Below the pieces are notes generated by a model, which made no database searches, had not been told where the DNA came from, and was given only the letters and a program-made list of their open reading frames with translations. From contig NZ_KQ434753.1 of the NCBI RefSeq assembly GCF_001270745.1, positions 217,155 through 281,154 on the forward strand: 64,000 nucleotides of DNA, in the 5' to 3' direction. Both the position numbers and the translations under genes were made by a program. The number at the start of each line of letters is the position of its first letter. The first letter of the stretch is position 1. Source of the DNA: Jiangella muralis. GTDB lineage: Bacteria; Actinomycetota; Actinomycetes; Jiangellales; Jiangellaceae. Of the stretch, positions 1 through 9,390 are shown one piece after another.

Positions 1-800
1 TCGCCGACCTCGGGGAACCGCTCCGCGAGGGTGGCGGCCAGCTCGGCCTGGTCGGCGAAGTCGAGCACCTCGTCGGCCTGCTTGCGGGCCCGGAACTCCG
101 CCACGACGGGCAGCAGCGCCACCCGGGCGTCCTGCACGGCCAGGCCCTTCGCGACGTCGGCGTAGAGGAGGTCCTTGGTGCGCTGGCCCTTCGCCTTGGG
201 CAGCGCCTCGATGCCCGCGCGCAGCTCAGCGGCATACTCCTGGACCTGCGACGGCGTGACGAGGTGCCCGGCCAGCTCGGAGTGGAGGTCGAGCACCTTC
301 TGCACGACGGTGGACGGCGCGTAGCCGACGGCGTCCATGTCGCCGTCGTAGGACGACACGACCCGCTGGGAGTACTGCCAGGCCACCGCCTCGGTGATGA
401 GCCGGGCGCCGGGCTCGCGGCCCAGCCGCAGCGCGTGCTCGGCGACGATGCGCCCGGCGTAGGCGTCGTAGGTGAGCACCGTCGGCTCGCCGTCGAGGAC
501 GTCGGGCGGGACCAGCCCGCGGACGGCCAGCTGGGACAGCCGGCGGCGGATGCGGGCGGCCAGCTCGCGCGCGGCCTTGCGGGTGAACGTCAGGCCGAGC
601 ACGTCCTCGGGCCGGACCAGGCCGGACGCCACCAGCCAGACCACCCGGGCGGCCATGGTCTCGGTCTTGCCGGACCCGGCCCCGGCGACGACGACGCCCG
701 GTGCGAGCGGGGCCGCGATGGCCGCGGCCTGCTCGGGCGTCGGATCGGGCTGGCCGAGGCGACGCGCGAGGTCGGCCGGCGAGATCGACATGATGGTCAC
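1..800 (-). CDS. adnB: AdnB-like ATP-dependent helicase/nuclease subunit (5' part only)
   Basis: This is the amino-terminal part (about 266 residues) of a UvrD/RecB-type SF1 helicase whose remainder lies before the window start. A Walker A loop, AGAGSGKTET, sits near residue 40, followed by LGLTFTRKAA (motif Ia). The reading frame stays open to position 1. In mycobacteria AdnA and AdnB form a heterodimeric motor-nuclease that resects double-strand breaks, functionally like RecBCD. The GTG start at 800 overlaps the stop of the upstream helicase gene as GTGA, so the two are translationally coupled; an in-frame ATG at 791 is an alternative. The AdnB assignment rests on being second in the pair and on the N-terminal sequence. 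The nuclease domain cannot be checked here. Confidence 0.88.
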   Translation of the reverse strand, partial: MTIMSISPADLARRLGQPDPTPEQAAAIAAPLAPGVVVAGAGSGKTETMAARVVWLVASGLVRPEDVLGLTFTRKAARELAARIRRRLSQLAVRGLVPPDVLDGEPTVLTYDAYAGRIVAEHALRLGREPGARLITEAVAWQYSQRVVSSYDGDMDAVGYAPSTVVQKVLDLHSELAGHLVTPSQVQEYAAELRAGIEALPKAKGQRTKDLLYADVAKGLAVQDARVALLPVVAEFRARKQADEVLDFADQAELAATLAERFPEVG

Positions 801-3800
801 GGCGTCACCTGCTCGCCCTCGGGCCACACCGGGCAGGACGGCCGGGCCGGGCAGAACCCGCACCAGCCGCCCTTCTGGGCCCGGAACGACGGCTGGCGCA
901 TGCCCTCGGCGGTGTGGCGCATCAGCTCGTGCGCCCACGTCGGCTCGCCGTCGTCGGGGAGCGCGCCCTGCGTCTGCTCCTTCGCCCGGCCCTTGGCGTC
1001 CTTGCCGAGCTGGACCAGGCTCGCTCCCCCGGCACGCCGCTCGCCGTCGGCCGCGGCGTCGAACCCGCCCTCCACGATGGCCAGCTGGTACGCGGCCAGC
1101 TGGGCGTGCTCCTCGACCTCGGCGCCGGTGGGCGCGGAGACGCCGGTCTTGTAGTCGACGACGACCAGCCGGCCGTCGGTGTCGGCGTCGAGGCGGTCGA
1201 CCCGGCCGACCAGCCAGGCGTCGCCGACCTGGACGTCGAAGTCGAGCTCGGCGCCGACCAGCGTGCGCGGGTTCTCGCGCAGCCAGCGGCCCAGCCGTTG
1301 CACCATGTCGCGGACCCGGCCGTACTCGCGCGCGGCCACCCAGCCCTCACCGGCGTCGATGCCCGGCCAGGCGTTGTCGAGCTCGGTGAGCAGCTTGTCG
1401 TCGGACCAGCTCTCGACGGCGGCCCGCTCGGCGAGGTCGTGCAGCAGCGAGCCGATGCCGGCCCGGCGCAGGTCGGAGTCGGTGGCGCCGCACGCCTTGA
1501 GCAGCCAGCGCAGCTCGCACCGGTTGAACTCCTCGACCTTCGACGGCGACACCCGTACTGGGCGGTCGGGGTGGCCGAGCGGGTCGGTGACGGAGACCGG
1601 GCGCAGGCCGTACCACTCGTCGGGGTCGGCCTGCGCCACCCCGGCCCCGGCCAGCCGGGCCAGCTGCTGTGCGGCGCCGTGCCGGCGCTCGACCGGCTCG
1701 GCGGGGTCGCAGACGACACCGCGCAGCTCGGCGACGACGGCGGGAAGGTCGAGCCCGCGCCCCGGCGCCTGCACCAGCCGCTCGACGGCGCCGTCGGCGG
1801 GCAGCGGGTCGATGTCGTCGAGGAACCGCGACGGCTGCGACTCCTCGTTGGAGACCGCGGTGACGTAGAGGCGCTGCCGGGCCCGGGTGACGGCGACGTA
1901 GAACAGCCGGCGCTCCTCGGCCAGCCGGGCGCTGGCCCGGGTGACGGCGGAGTCGTCGCGGTGGGCGACGAGGTCGACCAGCGACTCGGTGCCCAGCAGG
2001 CTGCCCCGCTCGCGGACGTCGGGCCAGACCCCCTCCTGCACGCCGGCCACCACCACGACGTCCCATTCGAGGCCCTTCGCGGCGTGCGCGGTCATGATGC
2101 TCACGCTGGCCGTGGCCGGCCCGCCGGGCCGGTAGGTGTCGGCCGGCAGCTGCTGGTCGCGCAGGTGCTCGGCGAACCCCTCGGGCCGGGCGCCGGGCAT
2201 GCGGTCGACGAACGTCGCGACCGCGTCGAACAGCGCGACGACGGCGTCGAGGTCGGCGTCGGCGGCCGGCGCGGCCCGCCCCCGGGACAGCGCGGCGCGG
2301 GTCCAGCGGGCCTCCAGCCCGGACCGCGTCCACACCGCCCACAGCACGTCCTCGGCGGTGGCGCCGTCGGCCTCGGCCGCCTCGCGGGCCGCGGTGATGA
2401 GGCCGGCGACGCGGGTGGCCGGCGCGACCGCGTGGTCGTCGAGGAACCGCAGCTCGTCAGGGGTGGTCAGCGCCTCGACCAGCAGCTCGCCGGAGGCGCG
2501 GCCGCCACCGGCCGTCAGCTCGTGCGCGCGCAGCTCCTGCCGCAGCCGCCGCACCGCCAGCGCGTCGGCGCCGCCCAGCGGTCCGGTGATGAGGTCGAGC
2601 GCGGTCTCGACGTCGAGCTCGCGCAGCCCGGTGACCAGCTCGAGCACCGTCAGCAGCGCCCGGACCGGCGATTGGTCGGCCAGCGGGACGTCCTCGATGC
2701 GCACGCTCACCGGCACCCCGGCGCCGGCCAGCGCGCGGCGCAGCACCGGGATGGCGGGCGCGCTGCGCACCAGCACCGCCATGCGGTCCCACGGCACGTC
2801 GTCGAGCAGGTGCGCCGACCGCAGCCGGCCGGCGACGAACGCGGCCTCCTGGCTGGCGCTGGCGAGCAGGTGGACGGACGCGCGGTCGGCGCCGTGGTCG
2901 CCGGACCCGGGCCGCGCCGCCGTGTGCAGCTCGCGGTGCCGGCTCAGCCCGCCCAGCCGTGCCGCGACCCGTCGCGACGCCGCCAGCAGCCGCGGCCCGC
3001 AGCGCCGGGACGCCGCGAGCGCCAGGACCGCGCCGGGCGAGCCGTCAGCGGCCGGGAAGCGGTCGGCGAAGCGGCGGATGGCCTCGGGCTCGGCGCCGCG
3101 GAAGCCGTAGATGGATTGGTCGGGATCGCCGACGACGAGCAGCTCGCGGCCGCCGCCGGCCAGCAGCCGCAGCAGCTCTTCCTGCGCCGGGTCGCTGTCC
3201 TGGTACTCGTCGACGACGATGAACGCGCGCGCCTGCCGCTCGCGGGCCAGCAGCGCGGGGTCGTCGCGCAGCAGCCCGGCGGCGGCCCGCACCAGCTCGG
3301 CCTGGTCGAGCGTCGGCGGGTAGCGGAACGCCGTGACGCCGGCGTACTGCCGGGCGAACCGGGCGGCGGCCAGCCAGTCGTCGCGCCGGTGCAGGGCGGA
3401 CAACTCGGCGAGTTCATCTGCACCGAGGCCGCGCTCGACCGCCCGCATGAGGAAGTCGCGCAGCTCGGCGGCGAACCCGCGGGTCAGCAGCGCCGGGCGC
3501 AGGTGGTCGGGCCAGTAGCCGGCGCCCAGCTGCTCGACGTCGCCGCGCAGCAGCTCGCGGATGAGGACGTCCTGCTCGGCCCCGCCCAGCAGCCGCGGCG
3601 ACGGCTCGCCCTGCGCGACCGCCTCGCGCCTGAGCAGGCCGAAGGCGTAGGAGTGGAACGTGCGGGCCAGCGGTTCGCGGATGGTGCGCCCGAGCCGGCG
3701 GGCGATGCGTTCACGCAGCTCACCGGCGGCCCGGCGGCTGAACGTCAGCACCAGCACCCGGCCAGGGTCGACGCCGTCGTGCTCGACCCGGTGCGCCACC

Positions 3801-4012
3801 GCCTCGACCAGCGTGGTGGTCTTGCCGGTGCCCGGCCCGGCCAGCAGCAGCAACGGCCCGCCCCGGTGCTCGACGGCGGCCTTCTGAGCGTCGTCGAGGC
3901 GGACCGGCGGCGCGGCGGGCCGGACGGTGCGCACCAGACGCACGGCTGCGGGACGCCTCACCGACTGCCGCTCCTCTCCACTGCTCCCCGACGACTGCTC
4001 CCATCCCACCAC
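797..4012 (-). CDS. adnA: AdnA-like ATP-dependent helicase/nuclease subunit
   Basis: The 1071-residue product is an SF1 helicase fused to a RecB-type nuclease. The Walker A loop AGPGTGKTT lies at about residues 58-66 and the DEYQD motif II near 267. The motif AVTRARQRLY (motif VI region) lies near 704. The C-terminal PD-(D/E)XK nuclease signature GRVDRLD followed by VVVDYKTG lies near 940-955. Cysteines C832, C1051, C1054 and C1060 have the AddB-like spacing expected to hold an iron-sulfur cluster. With AdnB it would process DNA ends for recombination repair. Length and domain order match mycobacterial AdnA (about 1050 residues). The downstream adnB gene overlaps by 4 bp. The ATG at 4012 is the first sensible start; a shorter start nearer the helicase core cannot be excluded. 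Confidence 0.93.
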   Translation of the reverse strand: MVGWEQSSGSSGEERQSVRRPAAVRLVRTVRPAAPPVRLDDAQKAAVEHRGGPLLLLAGPGTGKTTTLVEAVAHRVEHDGVDPGRVLVLTFSRRAAGELRERIARRLGRTIREPLARTFHSYAFGLLRREAVAQGEPSPRLLGGAEQDVLIRELLRGDVEQLGAGYWPDHLRPALLTRGFAAELRDFLMRAVERGLGADELAELSALHRRDDWLAAARFARQYAGVTAFRYPPTLDQAELVRAAAGLLRDDPALLARERQARAFIVVDEYQDSDPAQEELLRLLAGGGRELLVVGDPDQSIYGFRGAEPEAIRRFADRFPAADGSPGAVLALAASRRCGPRLLAASRRVAARLGGLSRHRELHTAARPGSGDHGADRASVHLLASASQEAAFVAGRLRSAHLLDDVPWDRMAVLVRSAPAIPVLRRALAGAGVPVSVRIEDVPLADQSPVRALLTVLELVTGLRELDVETALDLITGPLGGADALAVRRLRQELRAHELTAGGGRASGELLVEALTTPDELRFLDDHAVAPATRVAGLITAAREAAEADGATAEDVLWAVWTRSGLEARWTRAALSRGRAAPAADADLDAVVALFDAVATFVDRMPGARPEGFAEHLRDQQLPADTYRPGGPATASVSIMTAHAAKGLEWDVVVVAGVQEGVWPDVRERGSLLGTESLVDLVAHRDDSAVTRASARLAEERRLFYVAVTRARQRLYVTAVSNEESQPSRFLDDIDPLPADGAVERLVQAPGRGLDLPAVVAELRGVVCDPAEPVERRHGAAQQLARLAGAGVAQADPDEWYGLRPVSVTDPLGHPDRPVRVSPSKVEEFNRCELRWLLKACGATDSDLRRAGIGSLLHDLAERAAVESWSDDKLLTELDNAWPGIDAGEGWVAAREYGRVRDMVQRLGRWLRENPRTLVGAELDFDVQVGDAWLVGRVDRLDADTDGRLVVVDYKTGVSAPTGAEVEEHAQLAAYQLAIVEGGFDAAADGERRAGGASLVQLGKDAKGRAKEQTQGALPDDGEPTWAHELMRHTAEGMRQPSFRAQKGGWCGFCPARPSCPVWPEGEQVTP

Positions 4013-4096
4013 GCGGGTCCGACAGGGTCGCTCTCCCGCGCCGGTCCGCCCAGTTGGTGAGGCTCCCCGTTCCGCGCCGTCGACCCTGGCCTACGC

Positions 4097-4152
4097 CCAT
4101 GATCATCAACCTTTTGCGTCGCCAGAGCAGCACAAAAGGTTGATGATCATGG
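4097..4152. repeat. Perfect 20-bp-arm palindrome, copy 1 of a dispersed element
   Basis: Two 20-base arms (4097-4116 and 4133-4152) are perfectly complementary around a 16-base loop. Each arm starts with CCATGATCATC and ends in CTTTTG. A near-identical element occurs at 54212-54265. It lies between the alkyltransferase-like gene and adnA, which are read in the same direction, so it could act as a terminator or mRNA-end structure. It is symmetric and much more AT-rich than its surroundings. Confidence 0.85.
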
Positions 4153-4165
4153 AACGGGGAGCCGG

Positions 4166-4474
4166 TCAGTCCGGGTACCAGGCCGCACGTCGCAGATCGA
4201 CCCGCTCGCCGTCGCGGGTCAGCGGCGTCCCCTCGGCGGCGAACTCCTTCAGCGCCCGGACCTCGTGGCCGCGCGGCGGGCGGCCGGCCGCCGTCACGAC
4301 GCGCCACCAGGCCGCGGTCCCGCCGACCGTCGACATGACGGTGCCGACCTGCCGCGGTCCGCCCCGCCCGAGCGACAACCCCACGACGTCGGCGATGGCG
4401 CCGTAGGACATGGCCCGGCCCGGCGGGATACGCTCGACCACACGCAGCACCGCCTCGGCGTACTCGTCGTCCAT
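4166..4474 (-). CDS. Alkyltransferase-like protein (MGMT/ATL family DNA-binding protein)
   Basis: The 102-residue product has the DNA-binding fold of O6-alkylguanine-DNA alkyltransferases: IPPGRAMSYGAIA with Tyr24, then GPRQVG with the likely Arg finger at Arg41. The acceptor motif PCHR is replaced by AWWRVV at 55-60, so the alkyl-accepting cysteine is missing. Known alkyltransferase-like proteins bind O6-alkylguanine, flip the base and hand the lesion to nucleotide excision repair. The ATG at 4474 fits the family length of about 100 residues; the frame stays open upstream without similarity. The M. tuberculosis homologue (Rv3204) also sits beside adnAB. It is divergent from the membrane-protein gene starting at 4530. 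Confidence 0.9.
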   Translation of the reverse strand: MDDEYAEAVLRVVERIPPGRAMSYGAIADVVGLSLGRGGPRQVGTVMSTVGGTAAWWRVVTAAGRPPRGHEVRALKEFAAEGTPLTRDGERVDLRRAAWYPD

Positions 4475-4529
4475 CCGCCCATGGTGCCTGACCACCGTGC
4501 GCGCCCCGGCGTGCGACGATGCTCCTTCG

Positions 4530-6917
4530 ATGACAGAGCACAGAGACAGCGACAGCACGCCGGCCGACGAGATCGTGGTCGACGAGCCGCCGCTGCCTCC
4601 CCGCACCAGGCGACCGGCCGACGTCGTGTCGCTGCTGATCGTGAGCGGCGTGCTCACCGGCCTGGTCGCGATGTCCATCATCGCCGAGCGGACGATGACG
4701 GCGATCACCGAGGATCTCGCCGACCTCAACACCCGGGTGCCGGGCGGCATCGTCGGCATCGTCGACTTCACCGCGAACCTGGCCGGCGTCGTCATCCCGA
4801 TCGTGCTGGTCGCGGTGCTGATGATCCGCGGCCGTGTGCGCATCACCGTCGAGCTGCTGCTGGCCGGCGTCACCGCGTCCGTCGCCGCCGCGCTGGTGTC
4901 CGCGTGGCTGACCGGGCCGGCGCCGCAACGGCTGCACGACAGCATGGTCCCCATCGTCGACGGCGTCGAAGGCACGCCGGTGCCGGCCTACTCGGCGCTG
5001 CTGGTGGCCGTCGTCACCGTCGTGTCGCAGCTGGACGTGCGGCGGCTGCGGCAGGTCGCGCTGTTCGCCATCGCCGGCACGTACGCCGTCGAGCTGCTGC
5101 AGGGCGACGCGACCGTCGGCGGCCTGCTGATCGCCACCAGCGTCGGCGTCGCGGCCGGGCTGCTGGTGCGCATCATCGGCGGTCAGCCGTCGCTGGCGCC
5201 GAGTGGGCAGAAGATCGCCGCGACGCTCGAGGCGGCCGGCTACCAGTTGAAGGCGCTGCGCGCGGACCCGTCCGGCGACTACCGCCGGCTCACCGCCGAG
5301 ACCCCCGACGCCCGCTACAGCGTGCTCGTGCTGGACCGCAACCACGAGGGCGCCGGCACCATCGCCCGGACGGTCGACCAGCTGCGCACCCGCGAGGAGG
5401 TGCTGCCACGGCAGACGGCGACGCTGCGCGACGCCATCGACCGCATCGCGCTGCAGTCGTTCGCCGTGGCCCGGGCCGGCGCCCGCACGCCTGAGCTGCG
5501 CACCGTCCTGCGCATCGACGGCGACTCCGCCGCGCTGGTCTACGACTACGTGCACGGCACCGCGCTGAGCGACCTCGCCGCCGACGAGGTCACCGACGAC
5601 ATGCTGGTCGACCTGTGGCGCCAGCTCCGCGACCTGCGCCGCGGCCAGGTCGCGCACCGGCGGCTGTCCGGACGCACCATCATCGCCGACGACAGCAGCC
5701 GCATCTGGCTGCTCAGCCCGTCCGGCGGCGAGCTGGCCGCCACCGACATCGCCATGCGCACCGACCTCGCCCAGGCGCTCACCGCCACCAGCATCGTCGC
5801 CGGCCCGGAGCGCGTCGTCGACACCGCGCTGGAGGTGCTCGGCCCGGACGTCGTGCGCGCGGCCATCCCGCTGCTGCAGCCGATCGCGCTGACCCCGGGC
5901 ACCCGGCAGCAGGTCAAGGGCCACCGCGAGGTGCTGATCCGGCTGCGCGACCGGCTGGTCGACCGCCTCGGCGCGCCGGCCGAGCCGCTGCGGCTGCAGC
6001 GCATCCGGCCGCTGTCGCTGCTCACCGGCGTCGGCACGGTCGTCGCGGTGTACCTGGTCGGCACCCAGCTGTCCGACGTGTCGCTCAACGAGCTGTGGGA
6101 GCGCACCGACTGGCGGTGGCTGATCCTCGCGGTCGGACTGATGTTCGCCAACTACGTCACGATGGCGATCGGCCTGCTCGGCTTCGTGCCGGAGCGGGTG
6201 CCGTTCTGGCGCGTCGTGGGCGCGCAGGTCGCGATCGGGTTCCTGCGGCTGATGGCGCCCACGACGGTGGGCAACGTCGCGATGAACATCCGGCTGCTGA
6301 CGAAGTCCGGTGTGGCGGCGCCGCTGGCGGCGGCGAGCGTCGCGGCGAACCAGGTCGCGCAGGTCGCCGTCACGTTCCCGCTGCTGGCCGTGCTGGCGGT
6401 GGTCTCCGGACACAACGCGCTGCCGGGCCTGCCCTCGTCGAGCACGCTGATCGTGGTGCTCGGGCTGCTGCTGGCGGCGTCGGTCGTCACGATCATCCCG
6501 CCGGTGCGGTCGCGGCTGCGGACGCTGTGGAGCGACTTCGCCGAGCGCGGCCTGCCCCGGCTGCTGGACGTGCTGAGCGACCCGCGGAAGCTGACCATGG
6601 CCGTCGGCGGCATCCTGGGCCAGACCACGAGCCTGATCCTCTGCTTCTACGCCTGCCTGCTGGCGGTCGGCGAGACGGTGAACCTGGCCGGGCTCGCCGT
6701 CGTCCAGCTGGTCGGCAACACGCTGGGCACCGCCGTGCCGACCCCCGGCGGCCTGGGCGCGGTCGAGGCGGCGCTGACCGCCGGCGTCAGCACCCTGGGC
6801 GTCACGACCTCCGCGGCCGTGACGGCGGTGCTGGTCTTCCGCATCGTCTCGTTCTGGCTGCCGATCCTGCCAGGCTGGGTGCTGTGGACCCAGATGCGGC
6901 GGCGCGACCTGCTCTGA
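4530..6917 (+). CDS. Pseudokinase-like/flippase-like multidomain membrane protein, copy 1
   Basis: The 795-residue protein has about six hydrophobic segments in residues 30-215, a soluble middle domain at about 225-460 that resembles a degenerate AarF/kinase fold, and a C-terminal region (about 505-795) typical of the LPG-synthase transmembrane or UPF0104 flippase-like family (PF03706), including VPTPGGLGAVEAAL. In the middle domain the position expected for the HRD loop reads HRRLSG (His376), and the DFG-like position reads LLSPSGGE, so both catalytic Asp residues are absent. Substrate is unknown; family members move or synthesise lipid-linked substrates. The ATG at 4530 is chosen because upstream sequence and N-terminus match those of the adjacent paralogue, which starts 52 bp after this stop. 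Confidence 0.8.
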   Translation: MTEHRDSDSTPADEIVVDEPPLPPRTRRPADVVSLLIVSGVLTGLVAMSIIAERTMTAITEDLADLNTRVPGGIVGIVDFTANLAGVVIPIVLVAVLMIRGRVRITVELLLAGVTASVAAALVSAWLTGPAPQRLHDSMVPIVDGVEGTPVPAYSALLVAVVTVVSQLDVRRLRQVALFAIAGTYAVELLQGDATVGGLLIATSVGVAAGLLVRIIGGQPSLAPSGQKIAATLEAAGYQLKALRADPSGDYRRLTAETPDARYSVLVLDRNHEGAGTIARTVDQLRTREEVLPRQTATLRDAIDRIALQSFAVARAGARTPELRTVLRIDGDSAALVYDYVHGTALSDLAADEVTDDMLVDLWRQLRDLRRGQVAHRRLSGRTIIADDSSRIWLLSPSGGELAATDIAMRTDLAQALTATSIVAGPERVVDTALEVLGPDVVRAAIPLLQPIALTPGTRQQVKGHREVLIRLRDRLVDRLGAPAEPLRLQRIRPLSLLTGVGTVVAVYLVGTQLSDVSLNELWERTDWRWLILAVGLMFANYVTMAIGLLGFVPERVPFWRVVGAQVAIGFLRLMAPTTVGNVAMNIRLLTKSGVAAPLAAASVAANQVAQVAVTFPLLAVLAVVSGHNALPGLPSSSTLIVVLGLLLAASVVTIIPPVRSRLRTLWSDFAERGLPRLLDVLSDPRKLTMAVGGILGQTTSLILCFYACLLAVGETVNLAGLAVVQLVGNTLGTAVPTPGGLGAVEAALTAGVSTLGVTTSAAVTAVLVFRIVSFWLPILPGWVLWTQMRRRDLL

Positions 6918-6969
6918 CTCGCGGGTCGTCGCCATGAGCGAGCCGGGCGCATGCGACGATCGGTCTGCG

Positions 6970-9372
6970 ATGACGGAGACGACCGAGGCGACACGCGCGC
7001 GGCGGGTCCCGGCCGGCAAGATCGTGGTCGAGGAGCCCCCGCTGCCTCGACGTACCCGGCGCCCGATCGACGGCCTGCGCCTGGTGTTCGTCCTGGTCCT
7101 GATGACGGCGCTGGCGGCGCTGGCCGTGGTGGCGGAGCGGACCCTCACCAGCCTGACCGCCGACCTCGCCGCCCTCAACCGCGTCGTCCCGAGCGGCCCG
7201 GTCGACTTCATCGCGCTGGCATCCGAGCTGGCCAGCCTGCTGCTGCCGCCGGTGCTGGTGTTCCTGCTGATGGTGCGCGGGCGCATGCGAACGACGGTCG
7301 AACTGCTGGCCGCCGGGGCGGTGGCCTCCGTCGCGGCGGCGCTGCTGTCGAACTGGCTGGCCGGGCCGGCGCCGGAGCGGCTGCACGACACCTTCGTCCC
7401 GGTGGTCGACGGGTTCGACGGCACGGCCGTGCCCGCGATGCCGACGCTGCTGGTCGCGATGATGACGGTGGTGTCGCGGCTGCAGCTGCCCCGGATCCGG
7501 CAGGTCGCGACGTTCGCCATCGCCGGCAGCTTCGCCGTCTGGCTGTTCCAGGGCGAGGTCACCGTCGGCGGCCTGCTGGTCTCCCTCGCCCTCGGCCGGG
7601 CGATGGGGCTGCTGGTCCGGCTGATCAGCGGGCAGCCGTCGCTGGCGCCGAACGGGCACAAGGTGGCCGCCGTCCTGCGCGACAACGGCTACGACGTCAC
7701 CGCGCTGCGCGCCGACCCCGTCGACAAGTACCGCCGCTACATCGCCGAGAGCTCACAGGGGACGCTCGGCATCCTCGTCCTGGACCGCGACAACGACGGC
7801 GCCGGCATCGTCGTCCGCGCCGCCGACCAGATCCGCACCCGCGAAGAGGTGCTGCCGCGGCAGATGGTGACGATGCGCAACGCCGTCAACCAGATCACGC
7901 TGCAGGCCCTCGCCGTCTCGCGGGCCGGAGCGCGGACGCCGAAGCTGCGCAACGTCCTTCGCATCGGGTCCGACGCCGCCGCCATCGTCTACGATCACGT
8001 GCCCGGCACGATCCTCGCCAACATGGCGGCCGACCAGGTCACCGACGCCATACTCGAGGACCTGTGGCGGCAGCTGGGGCGGCTGCGCCGCAACGAGGTG
8101 GCGCACCGGCGCATCTCCGGGCGGACCATCCTCATCTCCGACGCCGGCAAGGTCTGGCTGCTGGACCCGTCCGGCGGTGAGGTGGCCGCGCCGGAACTGG
8201 CGATCCGTGCCGATCTCGCCCAGGCGCTGGTCGGCTGCGCCCTCGTAGTCGGCGTCGACCGCACCATCGCCACGGCCATCCGGGTGCTCGGCCGCGACGT
8301 CGTCAGCGCCGCGATCCCGCTGCTGCAGCCGGTCGCGCTGGCCCGCTCGACCCGCCTGGACCTCAAGGGCCGCCGCGACGTCCTCACCAAGCTGCGCGAC
8401 GGCCTCGTCAGCAGCACCGGCCAGGAGCCCGACGAGCCCGTGCGGCTCCAGCGGCTGCGGCCGTTGTCACTGCTCACCGGCGTCGGCGCGGTGTTCGCCG
8501 TCTACCTCGTCGGCACCCAGCTGTCCGACGTGTCGCTCACCCAGCTGTGGTCGCAGACCGACTGGCGGTGGCTGTTCATCGCGATCGTGCTGATGTTCAC
8601 CAGCTACCTCGGGGCGGCGTTCGCGCTGCTCGGGTTCGTGCCGGAGAAGGTGCCGTTCTGGCGGGTGGTCGGCGCGCAGGTGTCGCTGGGCTTCCTGCGG
8701 CTGTTCGCGCCCGCCACCGTCGGCGTCGTCGCGATCAACATCCGGGTCCTGACGAAGGCCGGGGTGGCGGCGCCGCTGGCGGCGGCGAGCGTCGCGGCGA
8801 ACCAGGTGGCGAACGTCTCCATCACGTTCCCCGTCATCGGCATCCTCGGCGTGGTCTCCGGGTCGTCGGCGGCGCCCGACATCGACCCGTCGCTGAACAC
8901 GCTGATCATCGTGCTGATCGTGCTGGCGGCCGCGGCCGTGCTGGCGCTGATCCCGCCGGTGCGGCTGCGGCTGCGGGCGCTGTGGGGCGAATTCGCCCAG
9001 CGCGGGCTGCCGCGGCTGCTCGACGTGCTCAGCAACCCGCGCAAGCTGCTGATGGCGCTGGCCGGCATCGTGCTGCAGTCGGCCAGCCTGATCTTCTGCT
9101 TCTACGTCTGCCTGAAGGCGGTCGGCGGCGCGGCGAACCTCGCCGCCATGTCCGTCGTCCAGCTGGTCGGCAACACCCTCGGCATGGCGGTGCCGACGCC
9201 CGGCGGCCTCGGCGCCGTCGAGGCCGCCCTGACCGCGGGCGTCAGCACCCTCGGCGTCGGCGCGACGACCGCCGTCACCGCCGTGCTGGTGTTCCGGCTG
9301 GTGTCGTTCTGGCTGCCGATCCTGCCCGGCTGGGTGTTCTGGACCTGGATGCAGCGCCGCGACTACCTGTGA
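6970..9372 (+). CDS. Pseudokinase-like/flippase-like multidomain membrane protein, copy 2
   Basis: This 800-residue tandem paralogue of the preceding gene is similar along its whole length, with the same order: N-terminal membrane block, kinase-like soluble domain and C-terminal PF03706-type membrane domain (VPTPGGLGAVEAAL again near the end). It differs at a telling position: the DFG-like segment reads LLDPSGGE with Asp399 present, whereas copy 1 has Ser there. The HRD-like loop is HRRISG in both, so catalytic competence is doubtful. An upstream ATG at 6934 is possible, but the ATG at 6970 aligns with copy 1 and shares the flanking motif GCGACGAT. It probably arose by local duplication and is likely co-transcribed. 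The transported lipid or substrate is unknown. Confidence 0.8.
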   Translation: MTETTEATRARRVPAGKIVVEEPPLPRRTRRPIDGLRLVFVLVLMTALAALAVVAERTLTSLTADLAALNRVVPSGPVDFIALASELASLLLPPVLVFLLMVRGRMRTTVELLAAGAVASVAAALLSNWLAGPAPERLHDTFVPVVDGFDGTAVPAMPTLLVAMMTVVSRLQLPRIRQVATFAIAGSFAVWLFQGEVTVGGLLVSLALGRAMGLLVRLISGQPSLAPNGHKVAAVLRDNGYDVTALRADPVDKYRRYIAESSQGTLGILVLDRDNDGAGIVVRAADQIRTREEVLPRQMVTMRNAVNQITLQALAVSRAGARTPKLRNVLRIGSDAAAIVYDHVPGTILANMAADQVTDAILEDLWRQLGRLRRNEVAHRRISGRTILISDAGKVWLLDPSGGEVAAPELAIRADLAQALVGCALVVGVDRTIATAIRVLGRDVVSAAIPLLQPVALARSTRLDLKGRRDVLTKLRDGLVSSTGQEPDEPVRLQRLRPLSLLTGVGAVFAVYLVGTQLSDVSLTQLWSQTDWRWLFIAIVLMFTSYLGAAFALLGFVPEKVPFWRVVGAQVSLGFLRLFAPATVGVVAINIRVLTKAGVAAPLAAASVAANQVANVSITFPVIGILGVVSGSSAAPDIDPSLNTLIIVLIVLAAAAVLALIPPVRLRLRALWGEFAQRGLPRLLDVLSNPRKLLMALAGIVLQSASLIFCFYVCLKAVGGAANLAAMSVVQLVGNTLGMAVPTPGGLGAVEAALTAGVSTLGVGATTAVTAVLVFRLVSFWLPILPGWVFWTWMQRRDYL

Positions 9373-9390
9373 CGGCGCGGCGAAGCGGGA

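Noticed and set aside
914-4060. 1048-residue open frame on the plus strand opposite adnA
   Set aside because: GC-rich shadow of adnA; composition is dominated by Arg, Gly and Ala with no recognisable domain.
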